Source: Amycolatopsis acidicola (GTDB lineage Bacteria > Actinomycetota > Actinomycetes > Mycobacteriales > Pseudonocardiaceae). From it: a DNA stretch of 64,000 bases. How positions within the stretch are numbered: position 1 is the stretch's first letter; every line of letters starts with the position of its first letter. The position numbers were made by a program, and so were the translations under genes. The DNA lies in contig NZ_VMNW02000001.1 of the NCBI RefSeq assembly GCF_007713735.2, positions 1-64,000 of the forward strand, in the 5' to 3' direction. The notes under the pieces are model-generated. The model saw only the letters and a list, made by a program, of their open reading frames with translations. It ran no database searches and was not told the DNA's origin. Shown here in pieces: positions 23,144-31,261 of the stretch.

Positions 23144-26104
23144 TCAGCCCTGGATGTGGATGCCCTTGCCGCTCACCATGTCGGTGATGTGGGTGATCAG
23201 CGTGGTCGGGTTCGAGTCGATGCTCGACACGCCAGGCAGATCAGCCTGCGGCAGCAGACCCTGCACGCTCGCCGGGGCGGCGGGCAGCTCGGTCGGCAGG
23301 ACGCCCGACAGCGACGGCAGCGCGCTCGCGGCCGGGGTCTGCACCGGGAGCGTGTTGACCTGGGGCAGGTCCGCACGCTGCTGCGTGGGCAGCGGCAGCG
23401 ACTTCAGCGACGGGAACGTCGGCAGCTTGTGCGCCTGCAGCTCGGACAGGGTGACCGGGAGGTCGAACTGCGGCTGGTGGTCCGCAACCGTCGCCTCGGT
23501 GTCGTTCACCGTGTCCGAGGTGACCGTGGCGAGCAGGCCCGCCGGGATGTCGTACACCTGAACGAGCGCGCCGACCGGGATCTGCTTGGCCACACCGGAC
23601 AGCGAGTTCGTCGAGCCGGCCGTGGTGTCCGTGCCCGCGTCGGTCGCCGTGGTGGTGTTGTCCGCGACCGCGTGCGCGACGCCGCCGAGCGAAGCGGCAA
23701 CGCCGAACACCTGCGCCACGGCCTCGACCGGGGCGTCGAAGATGTCACCGGCGAGCGCGCCACCGACACCGGAGGTGGTGATGTCGCCGCCGGAGGTCAC
23801 CGCGGTGTCGTTGAGGCTTTCGCCGTCCGCGACGCCACCCAGGCTGGCCGCGTCACCGAAGACCTGGGCGACCGGGAGCAGCTGGGCGCTGACCACGTCA
23901 CCGGCGATCGAGCCGCCGTCGCCGTTGGTCTCCGCGTCGCCGCCAGCGGTGGAGGCCACGTCGTTGGTCGACTCGCCGCTGGCGAGCCCGCCCAGCACCG
24001 CGCCGAGACCGTCCACAGTGGCCGCACCGGCCGTCGGGGCCTGCACGATGTTGCCCGCGACCGAGCCGCCCTCACCGTTGGCGGTGGCGTTGCCGCCCGC
24101 CGTCGAGTCGGTCAGGTTCTGGCTCGCGCCACGCCCGATGCCGCCGAGCGCACCGCCGATGCCGTGCACCTGGGTGGGCAGCGAAACCGGGACGTCGCCG
24201 AGGTTCCCGGCCAGGAAACCCTTCTTGCCGTTGGCGTTCAGGTCGTCGCCCGCGGTCGAGGTGGTGTCGGTGCACGCCTCGCCGATGGCCTGGCCCGCCG
24301 CCGCGGCACCGATGCCGAAGACCTGCGCGGGCACCGAAACCGGGGCCGCGATCAGGTTCGCGCTGCCGGCGCCGTTGTCGTCCTGGGTGTTGCCGCCGCC
24401 GCCCGCGGTAACGTCCTTGGTCTCGGACGCCGTGCCACCGCTCTGCCCGGCCGCGGCACCGGCCACGCCGAGCACCTCGGCGGGCACGGCCACCGGCACC
24501 TGGGCGACGTTGCCGGAACCGGCGGAGTCGTTGCCCTGGCTGCCGTTGTAGCCACCGGCGGTCACGTTCTTGTCCTCGGTGGCCGAGCCCGAGGCGAGGC
24601 CAGCCGCCGAAGCCGCCGAACCGAAGACCTCGGCCGTGCCGGCAGGCTGCGCGCTGGCGCTGTTGCCGGAGACCACGCCACCGTTGCCGTTGGTGTAGGT
24701 GCCACCCTGGCCGGCGGTCGCGTCGACCGTGTTCTCGCAGCCGCCCGCGGCGGAGCTGCCGATCGCGGCCGCGCCGTCGCAGAACACCTCGGCCGGGATC
24801 GCGACGGGAGCGTCGGCGATGTTGCCCGAGAGTGCCGCGTCGCGTCCGGCGGTGCTGGTGAAGCCGCCGGAGGTCGCGTTGCTGCCGATGATCGTCGAGG
24901 CGCGGTCGAAGCCGCTGCCCGCGACGGACTTGCCGACGAACGACGCCGCGTTGCCGACCACCGTCGCCGGGACCGCAGGCTGCGGCTGCGCGACGTTGCC
25001 GCCGAGGAACGCGTCGTCGCCGTGGGTCTCGATGTAGGTCGGGGTCTCGCGGATCGAGCCGGGACGGGTGCCGCCCGCGGTCGCGTCGGCGGTCGAGCCA
25101 CCGGCGGAGTCGGCGTCGCCGCCCCAGGTGACCGCGTTGTTGGAGACCTTGGCGGGCAGGGCGACCGGCACACCGGCCACGTTCCCGCTGCCGGCGCCCT
25201 GCGAGCCGTCCGTGAGGATCGAGCCGCCGGAGGTGGCGTCGCTGCTGCCGTTGAAGTCGGTCTCGGCGTGGCCCAGGAACCAGCCGATCGCGTTGCCGGA
25301 GACCTGCAGCGGCGTGGCGCCCTGCGGGGCGACGACGTTGCCCGCGAGCGCGCCGTTGTTGCCGTCGGTGGTGGTCTCGCCGGTGGTGGCCGCGGACTGC
25401 GTGGCGCTGCCCGAGGTCTTGCCGCTGCCGCCGACCGCGCCGGCGTTGCCGGAGATCTGGATCGGCAGGGCCCAGTCGAGGTTCACCGCGTTGCCGGCGA
25501 GGCCGCCACTGGCGCCCGAGGTGTCGACGTCGGTGTTGTGCTCGTAGGTCTGCGTGTCGTCCGAGTCGACAGCGGCGTCACCCAGCACACCGATCGCGTT
25601 GCCGGTGATCTGGATCGGCACCGCGACGTTGCCGACGACCTTGTTGCCCATGAACGGGTCACCGGTCGACTCGATGCTGGGCGCGGCGGCCTTCGGCTGG
25701 TCGGTGCGCTTCCCGGCGGCGGCTTGGGCCTTCGAGACCGCGCCGCTGACCGCCTGGGAGGCGGGGGCGGCAGCCTTCGAAACCGCGCCGTTCGCCGCCT
25801 TCGTCACCGGGGCGGCAGCCTTGGCGGCGCCCGAGTTGCTGACCGGGGCCAGCGCCTTGTTCACCACGTCCGTAACCGGCTTGGTGCTGATCTCCTTGTG
25901 CACCTCGGGCAGGTTGACCTGCTTGCCGAGGGTGCCCAGCGCGTTCTTGGAGATGTCGATCGGGACGCTTGCGTGGAGATCAACGGGGCCGGCCGGAGTG
26001 TCAGGGTTGACGTTCTCGTCGGCAGATGCGATGCCGGTGCCCAGCATCAGCAGGCCACCCGTGACCAGCGCGGTCTGAATACCGCGCTTTGCCCAGGTCT
26101 GCAT
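23144..26104 (-). CDS. Large exported chaplin-like repeat protein
   Basis: 986 residues from ATG 26104 (AAGGAGAAA upstream). The signal peptide ends GTGIASA before DENVN. About 14 degenerate repeats follow (residues 151-861), each with a core such as GSGNVAQVPVAVPAEVLG or LAGNVVAPQGATPLQVSGN, separated by Gly/Thr/Asp-rich linkers. The core resembles the chaplin domain (GN..QVPV.VPVNVCGN) of Streptomyces surface proteins, which form amyloid-like hydrophobic coats. An Ala/Lys-rich stretch precedes the repeats. The C-terminal 125 residues are Leu/Pro-rich. There is no LPXTG sorting signal and no C-terminal anchor, so it may be shed or assemble on the wall. Chaplin function is inferred from motif only. 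Confidence 0.75.
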   Translation of the reverse strand: MQTWAKRGIQTALVTGGLLMLGTGIASADENVNPDTPAGPVDLHASVPIDISKNALGTLGKQVNLPEVHKEISTKPVTDVVNKALAPVSNSGAAKAAAPVTKAANGAVSKAAAPASQAVSGAVSKAQAAAGKRTDQPKAAAPSIESTGDPFMGNKVVGNVAVPIQITGNAIGVLGDAAVDSDDTQTYEHNTDVDTSGASGGLAGNAVNLDWALPIQISGNAGAVGGSGKTSGSATQSAATTGETTTDGNNGALAGNVVAPQGATPLQVSGNAIGWFLGHAETDFNGSSDATSGGSILTDGSQGAGSGNVAGVPVALPAKVSNNAVTWGGDADSAGGSTADATAGGTRPGSIRETPTYIETHGDDAFLGGNVAQPQPAVPATVVGNAASFVGKSVAGSGFDRASTIIGSNATSGGFTSTAGRDAALSGNIADAPVAIPAEVFCDGAAAIGSSAAGGCENTVDATAGQGGTYTNGNGGVVSGNSASAQPAGTAEVFGSAASAAGLASGSATEDKNVTAGGYNGSQGNDSAGSGNVAQVPVAVPAEVLGVAGAAAGQSGGTASETKDVTAGGGGNTQDDNGAGSANLIAAPVSVPAQVFGIGAAAAGQAIGEACTDTTSTAGDDLNANGKKGFLAGNLGDVPVSLPTQVHGIGGALGGIGRGASQNLTDSTAGGNATANGEGGSVAGNIVQAPTAGAATVDGLGAVLGGLASGESTNDVASTAGGDAETNGDGGSIAGDVVSAQLLPVAQVFGDAASLGGVADGESLNDTAVTSGGDITTSGVGGALAGDIFDAPVEAVAQVFGVAASLGGVAHAVADNTTTATDAGTDTTAGSTNSLSGVAKQIPVGALVQVYDIPAGLLATVTSDTVNDTEATVADHQPQFDLPVTLSELQAHKLPTFPSLKSLPLPTQQRADLPQVNTLPVQTPAASALPSLSGVLPTELPAAPASVQGLLPQADLPGVSSIDSNPTTLITHITDMVSGKGIHIQG
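23520..25655 (-). repeat. About 14 chaplin-like protein repeats, period about 50 codons
   Basis: Each unit codes [GSL]xGNxxxxPVxxPxxVxGxAxxxG followed by a 20-35 residue linker. Units near the N-terminus keep the GNAIG element (ITGNAIGVLG, VSGNAIGWFLG); later units drift to VFGxAAxxGG. Cys is present in only a few units (EVFCDGA, GGCENT, EACTDT). Confidence 0.8.
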
Positions 26105-26280
26105 TGAGAATTTCTCCTTTTCCTTGGGTTCCCTTGCGGGGCTCATGGGTTTTTCGGGTGGTTGGACACCCAGGGGTCGCGGACGAAAAGCCGCGGGGAA
26201 TGAGCGGGATGCAGGGAACACGCGACCGCGCGGGAAAAGGCACGGTGGACAGGGCGCGTTCGGCTGCCCCGCACGTGCGA

Positions 26281-27231
26281 TCAGTCAGGCGTGACGCCGG
26301 GCTGCGTGCCCGGCTCGACCGGCGTGTGCCGGATGCCGAAACGCAGGGCGCGCAGCCGCTGCGTGTCGACGACGGTCAACGAGTGGGCGGGGACGCCCAG
26401 CAACGAACCGTCGAGATGTCCACCCGTGGTGGAACCGTTGGGAACGAACGGAATCCCGGACGGGGCCAGCGGGCCCGGCTGCGGCGCCAGCGGGAAGTGC
26501 CCCCGCTGGACGTGCTGATCCTTGCCCTGCTGCGAAAAATGCAGACCGGCGTGCTGAATTCCGTTGTGTGCCGAGGAGATCACCGTGGTGATCGGGCCCA
26601 TCGGCGCGGCCGGGACAGGCGCGGCTTTCGGCGCCGTCACGGCCGGGGCGTGCGACTCGCCGCCGTGTTTCTCGGCGAGCTGCTGCGGAAGGTCGATCAG
26701 CTCCTTGGCACCACTGGGGTGCAACAGGTCGAGCACCGCTTTCGGCGGTGTCAGTGCCTGGCCGATGACCTTCGGTGCGTCCTGCGGTTTGCGCGTGATG
26801 TGCTCGGCGGAACCGAGCAGCCGCTGCGCCGGGTGCAAGACCGCGGTGCGGGTGAACTCGTGCACCGAGTCGGCGACGTGCTGGTCACGCTCGACGCCGT
26901 CCCGGAACTGGCCGGTGCCGAACTTGACCGCGGTTCCGGCCGCGTCACCCGCGAGGTTCGAGGCGCCCGCGACCACGTCGTCGGACGCGCCGATCGCGGC
27001 GTCGGTGAACGGGGTGAACTGGTCGCCATCCACCTGGCCGCCCGGAACCTCTTGCGTGGCGGTGGAATCCGCCTGCGGAGTGGTGACGACCTCGGCCGAG
27101 GCGCTCGCGGTGCCGATGGCCCACGCGGCGGCAGTGCCGGCGACGGCACCACCGACGACGAGCAGCGCACGCGAAAACCAGCGAGAGGCACGTGCCGTGC
27201 CCCGTCGATTGGCCGCGTTGTACTGCTTCAC
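26281..27231 (-). CDS. Exported protein of unknown function next to the chaplin-like gene
   Basis: 316 residues. A basic N-terminus and hydrophobic stretch (ALLVVGGAVAGTAAAWAIG) ending TASASA indicate export. The mature part has an Ala/Asp-rich helical region (AIGASDDVVAGASNLAGDAA), a central HPAQRLLGSAEHI segment repeated in weaker form as HPSGAKELIDLP, a Pro/Ala linker and a His-rich part (GLHFSQQGKDQHVQRGHF). The C-terminus is charged then Pro-rich (HTPVEPGTQPGVTPD). No known domain. It lies 176 bases upstream of the chaplin-like gene in the same direction. Confidence 0.7.
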   Translation of the reverse strand: MKQYNAANRRGTARASRWFSRALLVVGGAVAGTAAAWAIGTASASAEVVTTPQADSTATQEVPGGQVDGDQFTPFTDAAIGASDDVVAGASNLAGDAAGTAVKFGTGQFRDGVERDQHVADSVHEFTRTAVLHPAQRLLGSAEHITRKPQDAPKVIGQALTPPKAVLDLLHPSGAKELIDLPQQLAEKHGGESHAPAVTAPKAAPVPAAPMGPITTVISSAHNGIQHAGLHFSQQGKDQHVQRGHFPLAPQPGPLAPSGIPFVPNGSTTGGHLDGSLLGVPAHSLTVVDTQRLRALRFGIRHTPVEPGTQPGVTPD

Positions 27232-27444
27232 CGTTCTCCTGTGCCGAGGTTTTTCGCGTCGTCCACCGTTTCTGAAATAACTTTCACAGTGAGGTGGACC
27301 GGCTTGTTCTTGACGAGGTAATCAAACCGAGAGCCCGCCGCGCATCCTCAGGGGCACTTGATGCCACGATCGTGTGAAGAACACACAGTGTGGTCGGATG
27401 TCACGACCGGTCATCGCCGCTGGGCCGGCGCCCGAACGCGAAGT

Positions 27445-27485
27445 AAACGGCCCGCCGAGGTGTTTTTCCTTACGGCGGGCCGTTT
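27445..27485 (-). terminator. Hairpin terminator after the small exported protein genes
   Basis: AAACGGCCCGCC (27445-27456) pairs perfectly with GGCGGGCCGTTT (27474-27485) across a 17-base loop. It starts 17 bases downstream of the stop of the 27502-27759 gene on the minus strand, and the far arm ends in TTT on that strand. Confidence 0.7.
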
Positions 27486-27501
27486 CTTCACATCGGGAAA
27501 A

Positions 27502-27759
27502 TCAGCCGAGCGAGCCGGCCGCACCCTGGATGATCGACGGGATGGCACCGGCCCAGGCCGAGCTGACCAGACCGGCCGCACCCGCACCGGCGAGCGCGCC
27601 GGACTGGTTCCACGCGTTCACGTAGTCCGCACCGGTCGGGTGCGACGGCACGACCACCGGGGCCGAGATCTCGTCGGCCGAGGCGATGCCGCCGGACATG
27701 CCGAGGATTCCGGCCGCGATCGCGACAGCGGCGCCGGTACGCACGAGGGTCTTGCGCAT
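27502..27759 (-). CDS. Small exported protein with ADYVNAWNQSG domain, copy 1
   Basis: 85 residues. The signal peptide (28 residues) ends GGIASA before DEIS, leaving a mature peptide of about 57 residues. It starts APVVVPSHPTGADYVNAWNQ and ends in the Gly/Ala-rich hydrophobic stretch GLVSSAWAGAIPSIIQGAAG. ATG 27759 follows GAAGGAGAA. The size and hydrophobic tail resemble short chaplins, but there are no Cys and the sequence is not chaplin-like. It is nearly identical to the upstream copy. Function unknown; a secreted surface-active or structural peptide is plausible. Confidence 0.8.
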   Translation of the reverse strand: MRKTLVRTGAAVAIAAGILGMSGGIASADEISAPVVVPSHPTGADYVNAWNQSGALAGAGAAGLVSSAWAGAIPSIIQGAAGSLG

Positions 27760-28000
27760 GATGGTTCTCCTTCGAAGAAAAGTGTTGGGTGGAAAGGAAA
27801 AGGTGATCAGCCGAGGGAGCCGGCCGCACCCTGGATGATCGACGGGATGGCGCCGGCCCAGGCCGAGCTGACCAGACCGGCCGCACCGGCGCCCAGCAGC
27901 GCGCCGGACTGGTTCCACGCGTTCACGTAGTCGGCACCGGTCGGGTGCGACGGCACGACCACCGGGGCCGAGATCTCGTCAGCGGAGGCGATGCCGCCGC
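27502..28000 (-). repeat. Tandem duplication of a near-identical 190-base coding block
   Basis: Bases 27502-27695 and 27807-28000 are nearly identical, offset by exactly 305 bases. They differ mainly at silent positions and in a 6-codon patch (ALAGAG against ALLGAG). This indicates a recent gene duplication. Confidence 0.85.
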
Positions 28001-28064
28001 CGAGGCCGAGGACGCCGGCGGAAAGGGCGAGAACGGCGACGGTGCGGGTCAGGGTCTTGCGCAT
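27807..28064 (-). CDS. Small exported protein with ADYVNAWNQSG domain, copy 2
   Basis: 85 residues from ATG 28064 (AAGGAGAA upstream). The mature part differs from copy 1 by one residue (ALLGAGAAG against ALAGAGAAG); the signal peptides have diverged more (VAVLALSAGVLGLGGGIASA). Strong conservation of the mature part with a freer signal peptide argues for selection on the secreted product. Middle gene of three in the same direction. Confidence 0.8.
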   Translation of the reverse strand: MRKTLTRTVAVLALSAGVLGLGGGIASADEISAPVVVPSHPTGADYVNAWNQSGALLGAGAAGLVSSAWAGAIPSIIQGAAGSLG

Positions 28065-28114
28065 GAGAGGTTCTCCTTGGGTATTCGAACGTACGAGCCG
28101 ATGGATGGAGGTGT

Positions 28115-28537
28115 TCAGCCGGCAGCGCCGAGCGCGCCCTGGACGATCGACGGGATCGCGCCCGCCCAGGCCGAGCTGACGAGTCCCGCCGCGCCCGCAC
28201 CGAAACAGGTGCCGGACTGGTTCCAGGCGTTGACGTAGTCCGCCCCGGTCGGGTTTTCCGGCACCTGCGCCGGGCAGGTGACCGATCCCGTGCTCGGTGC
28301 CGGTTCCGCCGGTGCGGGGGTTTCCGGTGCCGGCGCGGGCTTCGCCGGTGCCGGCGCGGGCCGCGGGTGCGAGCCCGGTCCGGGCAGGCAGCCGCACGGC
28401 GAGTCGAAGTGGGCCGTACTGGCCATCGGGGTGGACTGCGGGTTCTCCGCTGCCATCGCGGTGGAGCCGAACGCCCCGAACGCGAGGACACCGGCCGCGG
28501 CCGCGACGGAGGCGGCGACGACCTTTCTGAAGTTCAC
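28115..28537 (-). CDS. Longer exported protein with ADYVNAWNQSG domain, copy 3
   Basis: 140 residues. Signal peptide ending GSTAMA, then a short Cys-containing piece (SPCGCLPGPG), a Pro/Ala linker (PAPAPAKPAPAPETPAP) and the same C-terminal domain as copies 1 and 2 (NPTGADYVNAWNQSG, then GLVSSAWAGAIPSIVQG). Here the domain has two Cys: one before it (VTCPAQVP) and one replacing Ala-Leu (SGTCFGAG), so an internal disulfide is possible. ATG 28537 follows AAGGAG. First gene of the three-gene set. Confidence 0.8.
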   Translation of the reverse strand: MNFRKVVAASVAAAAGVLAFGAFGSTAMAAENPQSTPMASTAHFDSPCGCLPGPGSHPRPAPAPAKPAPAPETPAPAEPAPSTGSVTCPAQVPENPTGADYVNAWNQSGTCFGAGAAGLVSSAWAGAIPSIVQGALGAAG

Positions 28538-28761
28538 CAGTAGTGCTCCTTGAATTCACCGGCGGCGAAATCGCGGGTATTGCGATCGCGCCGCCTGCCG
28601 GGTTCCCGAGGAAACGCTTTCACGTCGCCTCGCGATCAAGGTAGACAGCTAATCCGAAAATTATCCACCCCGCTTACCCCATCGTGTGCCACCTGATCGG
28701 ACGACCTGCACAAAGAGTGAATGTCACCGAATTCAGCGACATTTTCCGGGCAGCACGAAAG

Positions 28762-28784
28762 TGCGCATCCGAACTGGATGCGCA
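28762..28784. promoter_or_regulatory. Perfect inverted repeat TGCGCATCC/GGATGCGCA
   Basis: 9-bp arms with a 5-base spacer (GAACT). Its position, over 200 bases from either start codon, fits an operator or a leader structure. There is no T-run for a terminator. Confidence 0.45.
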
Positions 28785-28942
28785 TTATTGCCGAAAAGAA
28801 GGTCCGTCGTTTTTGCCACGTGCGGGTGAGAAAAGATTCGCAGACCGCAGGTGATCTTGCGCGGCGGACACGCCGAGGCCGCCTGATCGTGTGACGTGCC
28901 GGGGACACCGGGAAGCCACCTCGTCCGTTTCGCCCTGGTCGC

Positions 28943-28948
28943 TAGGGT
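28943..28948 (+). promoter_or_regulatory. Putative -10 element for a leaderless transporter transcript
   Basis: TAGGGT ends 7 bases before GTG 28956. The spacing matches other genes in this window that lack a ribosome site. Confidence 0.4.
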
Positions 28949-28955
28949 GGGGCAC

Positions 28956-30128
28956 GTGACCAACGGCCCCCGCCCCAGCGCACCCGCCGGAGATTCGAGC
29001 AGTTCAGCGGCGGTGCCGCGCGGGCTGCGGGTCGCGGCCGCCTACGCCTGGCGGTTCCTGCTGGTGATCGCCGCGCTGTACGTGATCATCTGGCTGATCG
29101 GCAAGCTGTCCGTGGTCGTGATCCCGGTGTCGATCGCGCTGCTTGTCTCCGCGTTGCTCGCGCCCGCCGTCGGGCGGCTCGTCGATGTGAAGGTACCGCG
29201 CGGGCTGGCCACCGCGATCGTGTTGATCGGCGGGCTGGCCGTGCTCGGCGGGCTGCTCACGTTCGTGATCATCCAGTTCACCGACGGGCTGCCGCAGCTG
29301 CAGGCGCAGCTCTACAACAGCCTCAACCAGGTGCGCGACTGGCTGATCAACGACCTGCACCTGCGCCAGGAACAGCTGCAGCAGTTCATCGACAACGCGA
29401 TCACCTACCTGCAGACCCACCAGGCCGCGATCACCACGAACGCGCTGACGACGGCAGGCACGATCGGCGAAGTCCTGACCGGGATGCTGCTGACCCTGTT
29501 CACCACGATCTTCTTCCTTTCCGGTGGCGAAGGGATCTGGGGTTTCCTGATGCGCGGGGCGCCACAGGCGATCCGCGCCAGGGTGGACGTGGCGGGCCGG
29601 CGCGGGTTCGCGTCGCTGGTCGCCTACGTGCGCGCCACCGCGGCGGTCGCGGTGGTGGACGCGGTCGGGATCGGCGTCGGGCTGTGGATCCTGCAGGTGC
29701 CGCTGGTGGTTCCGCTGGCGACGCTGGTGTTCCTCGGCGCGTTCATCCCGATCCTCGGCGCGTTCGTCACCGGGGCGGTCGCCGTGCTGATCGCCTTGGT
29801 CACCAAGGGTTTCGTCACCGCGCTGATCTCGCTCGGCGTGGTGATACTGGTGATGCAGCTGGAAAGTCACATCCTGCAGCCGCTGCTGCTCGGCCGGGCG
29901 GTGAAGCTGCATCCGCTGGCGGTGGTGCTGTCCATCGCCGCCGGGCTGGTCGTCGCGGGGATCGCGGGCGCGCTGCTCGCGGTGCCGCTGCTGGCCGTGC
30001 TGAACGCCGGGATCAAATCGCTGCTGCACGAACGGGATCCCCATCCCGAGGACATCGACGTGTTGCACGACCAGACCGCCGGTGAGCCCGACGAGGAGCC
30101 GCGGGAGGAGGACACCGAAGTCCGATGA
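28956..30128 (+). CDS. AI-2E family transporter (PF01594-type permease)
   Basis: 390 residues with about eight hydrophobic segments. Family-like features are the N-terminal IIWLIGKLSVVVIPVSIALL, a long extracytoplasmic helical loop (about residues 110-180) and the C-terminal half QPLLLGRAVKLHPLAVVLS followed by GIAGALLAVPLLAVLNAG. Members are trimeric exporters or antiporters with varied proposed roles; the AI-2 role is not general. The C-terminal tail is acidic. GTG 28956 is chosen from the -10 spacing. Its stop overlaps the kinase start by 4 bases. Confidence 0.88.
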   Translation: MTNGPRPSAPAGDSSSSAAVPRGLRVAAAYAWRFLLVIAALYVIIWLIGKLSVVVIPVSIALLVSALLAPAVGRLVDVKVPRGLATAIVLIGGLAVLGGLLTFVIIQFTDGLPQLQAQLYNSLNQVRDWLINDLHLRQEQLQQFIDNAITYLQTHQAAITTNALTTAGTIGEVLTGMLLTLFTTIFFLSGGEGIWGFLMRGAPQAIRARVDVAGRRGFASLVAYVRATAAVAVVDAVGIGVGLWILQVPLVVPLATLVFLGAFIPILGAFVTGAVAVLIALVTKGFVTALISLGVVILVMQLESHILQPLLLGRAVKLHPLAVVLSIAAGLVVAGIAGALLAVPLLAVLNAGIKSLLHERDPHPEDIDVLHDQTAGEPDEEPREEDTEVR

Positions 30129-31261
30129 GTCGTCACTTCGGGCCCACCGCCGTCGAACCGGCCGCACCCCTGTGGTGGGGCGGGATCGGGCTGCGCATCC
30201 TGACGCTGCTGTTCGCGCTCGGCGCCGTCATCGTGCACGACACCGACTATCAAAGACCCGGGCTGGCGTGGACCGTGCTGGGCGCGATGGCCGTGTGGAC
30301 GCTGCTGACCAGCCTCGTCTATTCGCGGGAAGCGCTGCGGTGGCGGTGGGGCTGGTTCGTGGTGCTGGATCTGGTGGTCACGTGCGGGCTGATGCTGACG
30401 TCGCCGTGGATCCTCAACCCCGAACAGCTCGGCGGGGTCGACCCGCTGATCACCACGGTGTGGGTCGCCGGCGTGCCGATCGCGACGGGGACCCGGTACG
30501 GCCCGGTCGGCGGCGTGTCCGCCGGGGTGGTCCTCGGCGTCGGCACCGCGGTGGCGCGGCACGCGTTCACCCTCGACGTCGCCCGCGACGGAGTGCTGCT
30601 GATCGCCACCGGGCTGCTGATCGGGCTGAGCGCCACCACGGCGCGGAAGTCGGCAGCGCTGTTGCGCCAGGCCTGGCGCACGGAGGTCGCGAACGCCGAG
30701 CGGGAACGGCTCGCGCGCTCGATCCACGACAGCGTGCTGCAGGTGCTGGCCAGGGTGCGGCGGCGCGGAGCGGAGCTCGGCGGGGAGGCCGCGGAGCTGG
30801 CGGAACTGGCCGGTGAACAGGAAATCGCGTTGCGCGCGCTGGTCACCACCGAACCGACGGGACCGAGCACCGGCCGGACGGACCTGCGTGCCGCGCTGCA
30901 GCTGCTGGCCTCGTCGAAGGTGCAGGTGGCGGCGCCCGCCGGCGAGGTCAGGCTGCCGGCGCACCGGACGTCGGAACTGGTCGCCGTGGTCAAGGAGGCA
31001 CTGTCCAATGTGGACAAGCACGCCGGCCCGTCGGCGAAGGCCTGGGTGCTGCTGGAGGATCTGGGCACCGAAGTGGTGATCACGGTGCGGGACGACGGGC
31101 CGGGCATCCCCGAAGGCAGGCTCACCGATGCCGAGCAACAGGGCCACCTCGGCATCGCCCGGTCCATGCGAGGCCGCGTGCTTGAACTGGGTGGGACCAT
31201 CACCCTGGACACCTCGCCGCGGCGGGGAACGGAATGGGAGGTCCGGGTGCCGACGAAATGA
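30125..31261 (+). CDS. Sensor histidine kinase, MacS-like
   Basis: 378 residues. Six hydrophobic segments at the N-terminus (DUF5931-type sensor region) are followed by a HisKA_3 dimerisation helix with the phospho-acceptor His in ERLARSIHDSVLQVLARV. The ATPase domain has EALSNVDKHAG (N box), VRDDGPGIP (G1) and GHLGIARSMRGR (G2). It is coupled by ATGA overlaps to the transporter before it and the response regulator after it. The arrangement resembles the MacSR system of Streptomyces and corynebacteria, which controls envelope proteins. Confidence 0.88.
   Translation: MSRHFGPTAVEPAAPLWWGGIGLRILTLLFALGAVIVHDTDYQRPGLAWTVLGAMAVWTLLTSLVYSREALRWRWGWFVVLDLVVTCGLMLTSPWILNPEQLGGVDPLITTVWVAGVPIATGTRYGPVGGVSAGVVLGVGTAVARHAFTLDVARDGVLLIATGLLIGLSATTARKSAALLRQAWRTEVANAERERLARSIHDSVLQVLARVRRRGAELGGEAAELAELAGEQEIALRALVTTEPTGPSTGRTDLRAALQLLASSKVQVAAPAGEVRLPAHRTSELVAVVKEALSNVDKHAGPSAKAWVLLEDLGTEVVITVRDDGPGIPEGRLTDAEQQGHLGIARSMRGRVLELGGTITLDTSPRRGTEWEVRVPTK

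Larger units (their letters stand above)
28538..28955. other. 418-base divergent intergenic region
   Basis: It lies between the small exported protein genes (minus) and the transporter operon (plus), and is less GC-rich than its surroundings. It holds a perfect 9-bp hairpin (28762-28784), a weaker one (AATGTC...GACATT, about 28720-28744) and a -10-like TAGGGT near the right end. Short open frames here (for example on the minus strand, 28636-28908) have no coding character. Confidence 0.6.

Noticed and set aside
23114..26107. 997-residue plus-strand open frame
   Set aside because: It is the antisense of the chaplin-like gene; Arg/Gly/Asp-rich composition is a GC artefact and it has no ribosome site.
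27358..27930. Plus-strand open frame over the small exported genes
   Set aside because: Antisense to two near-identical genes with signal peptides and ribosome sites; its internal repetition just reflects the duplication.
28636..28963. Short minus-strand frames between the surface module and the transporter
   Set aside because: No start signal and no protein-like composition; the region fits a regulatory gap.
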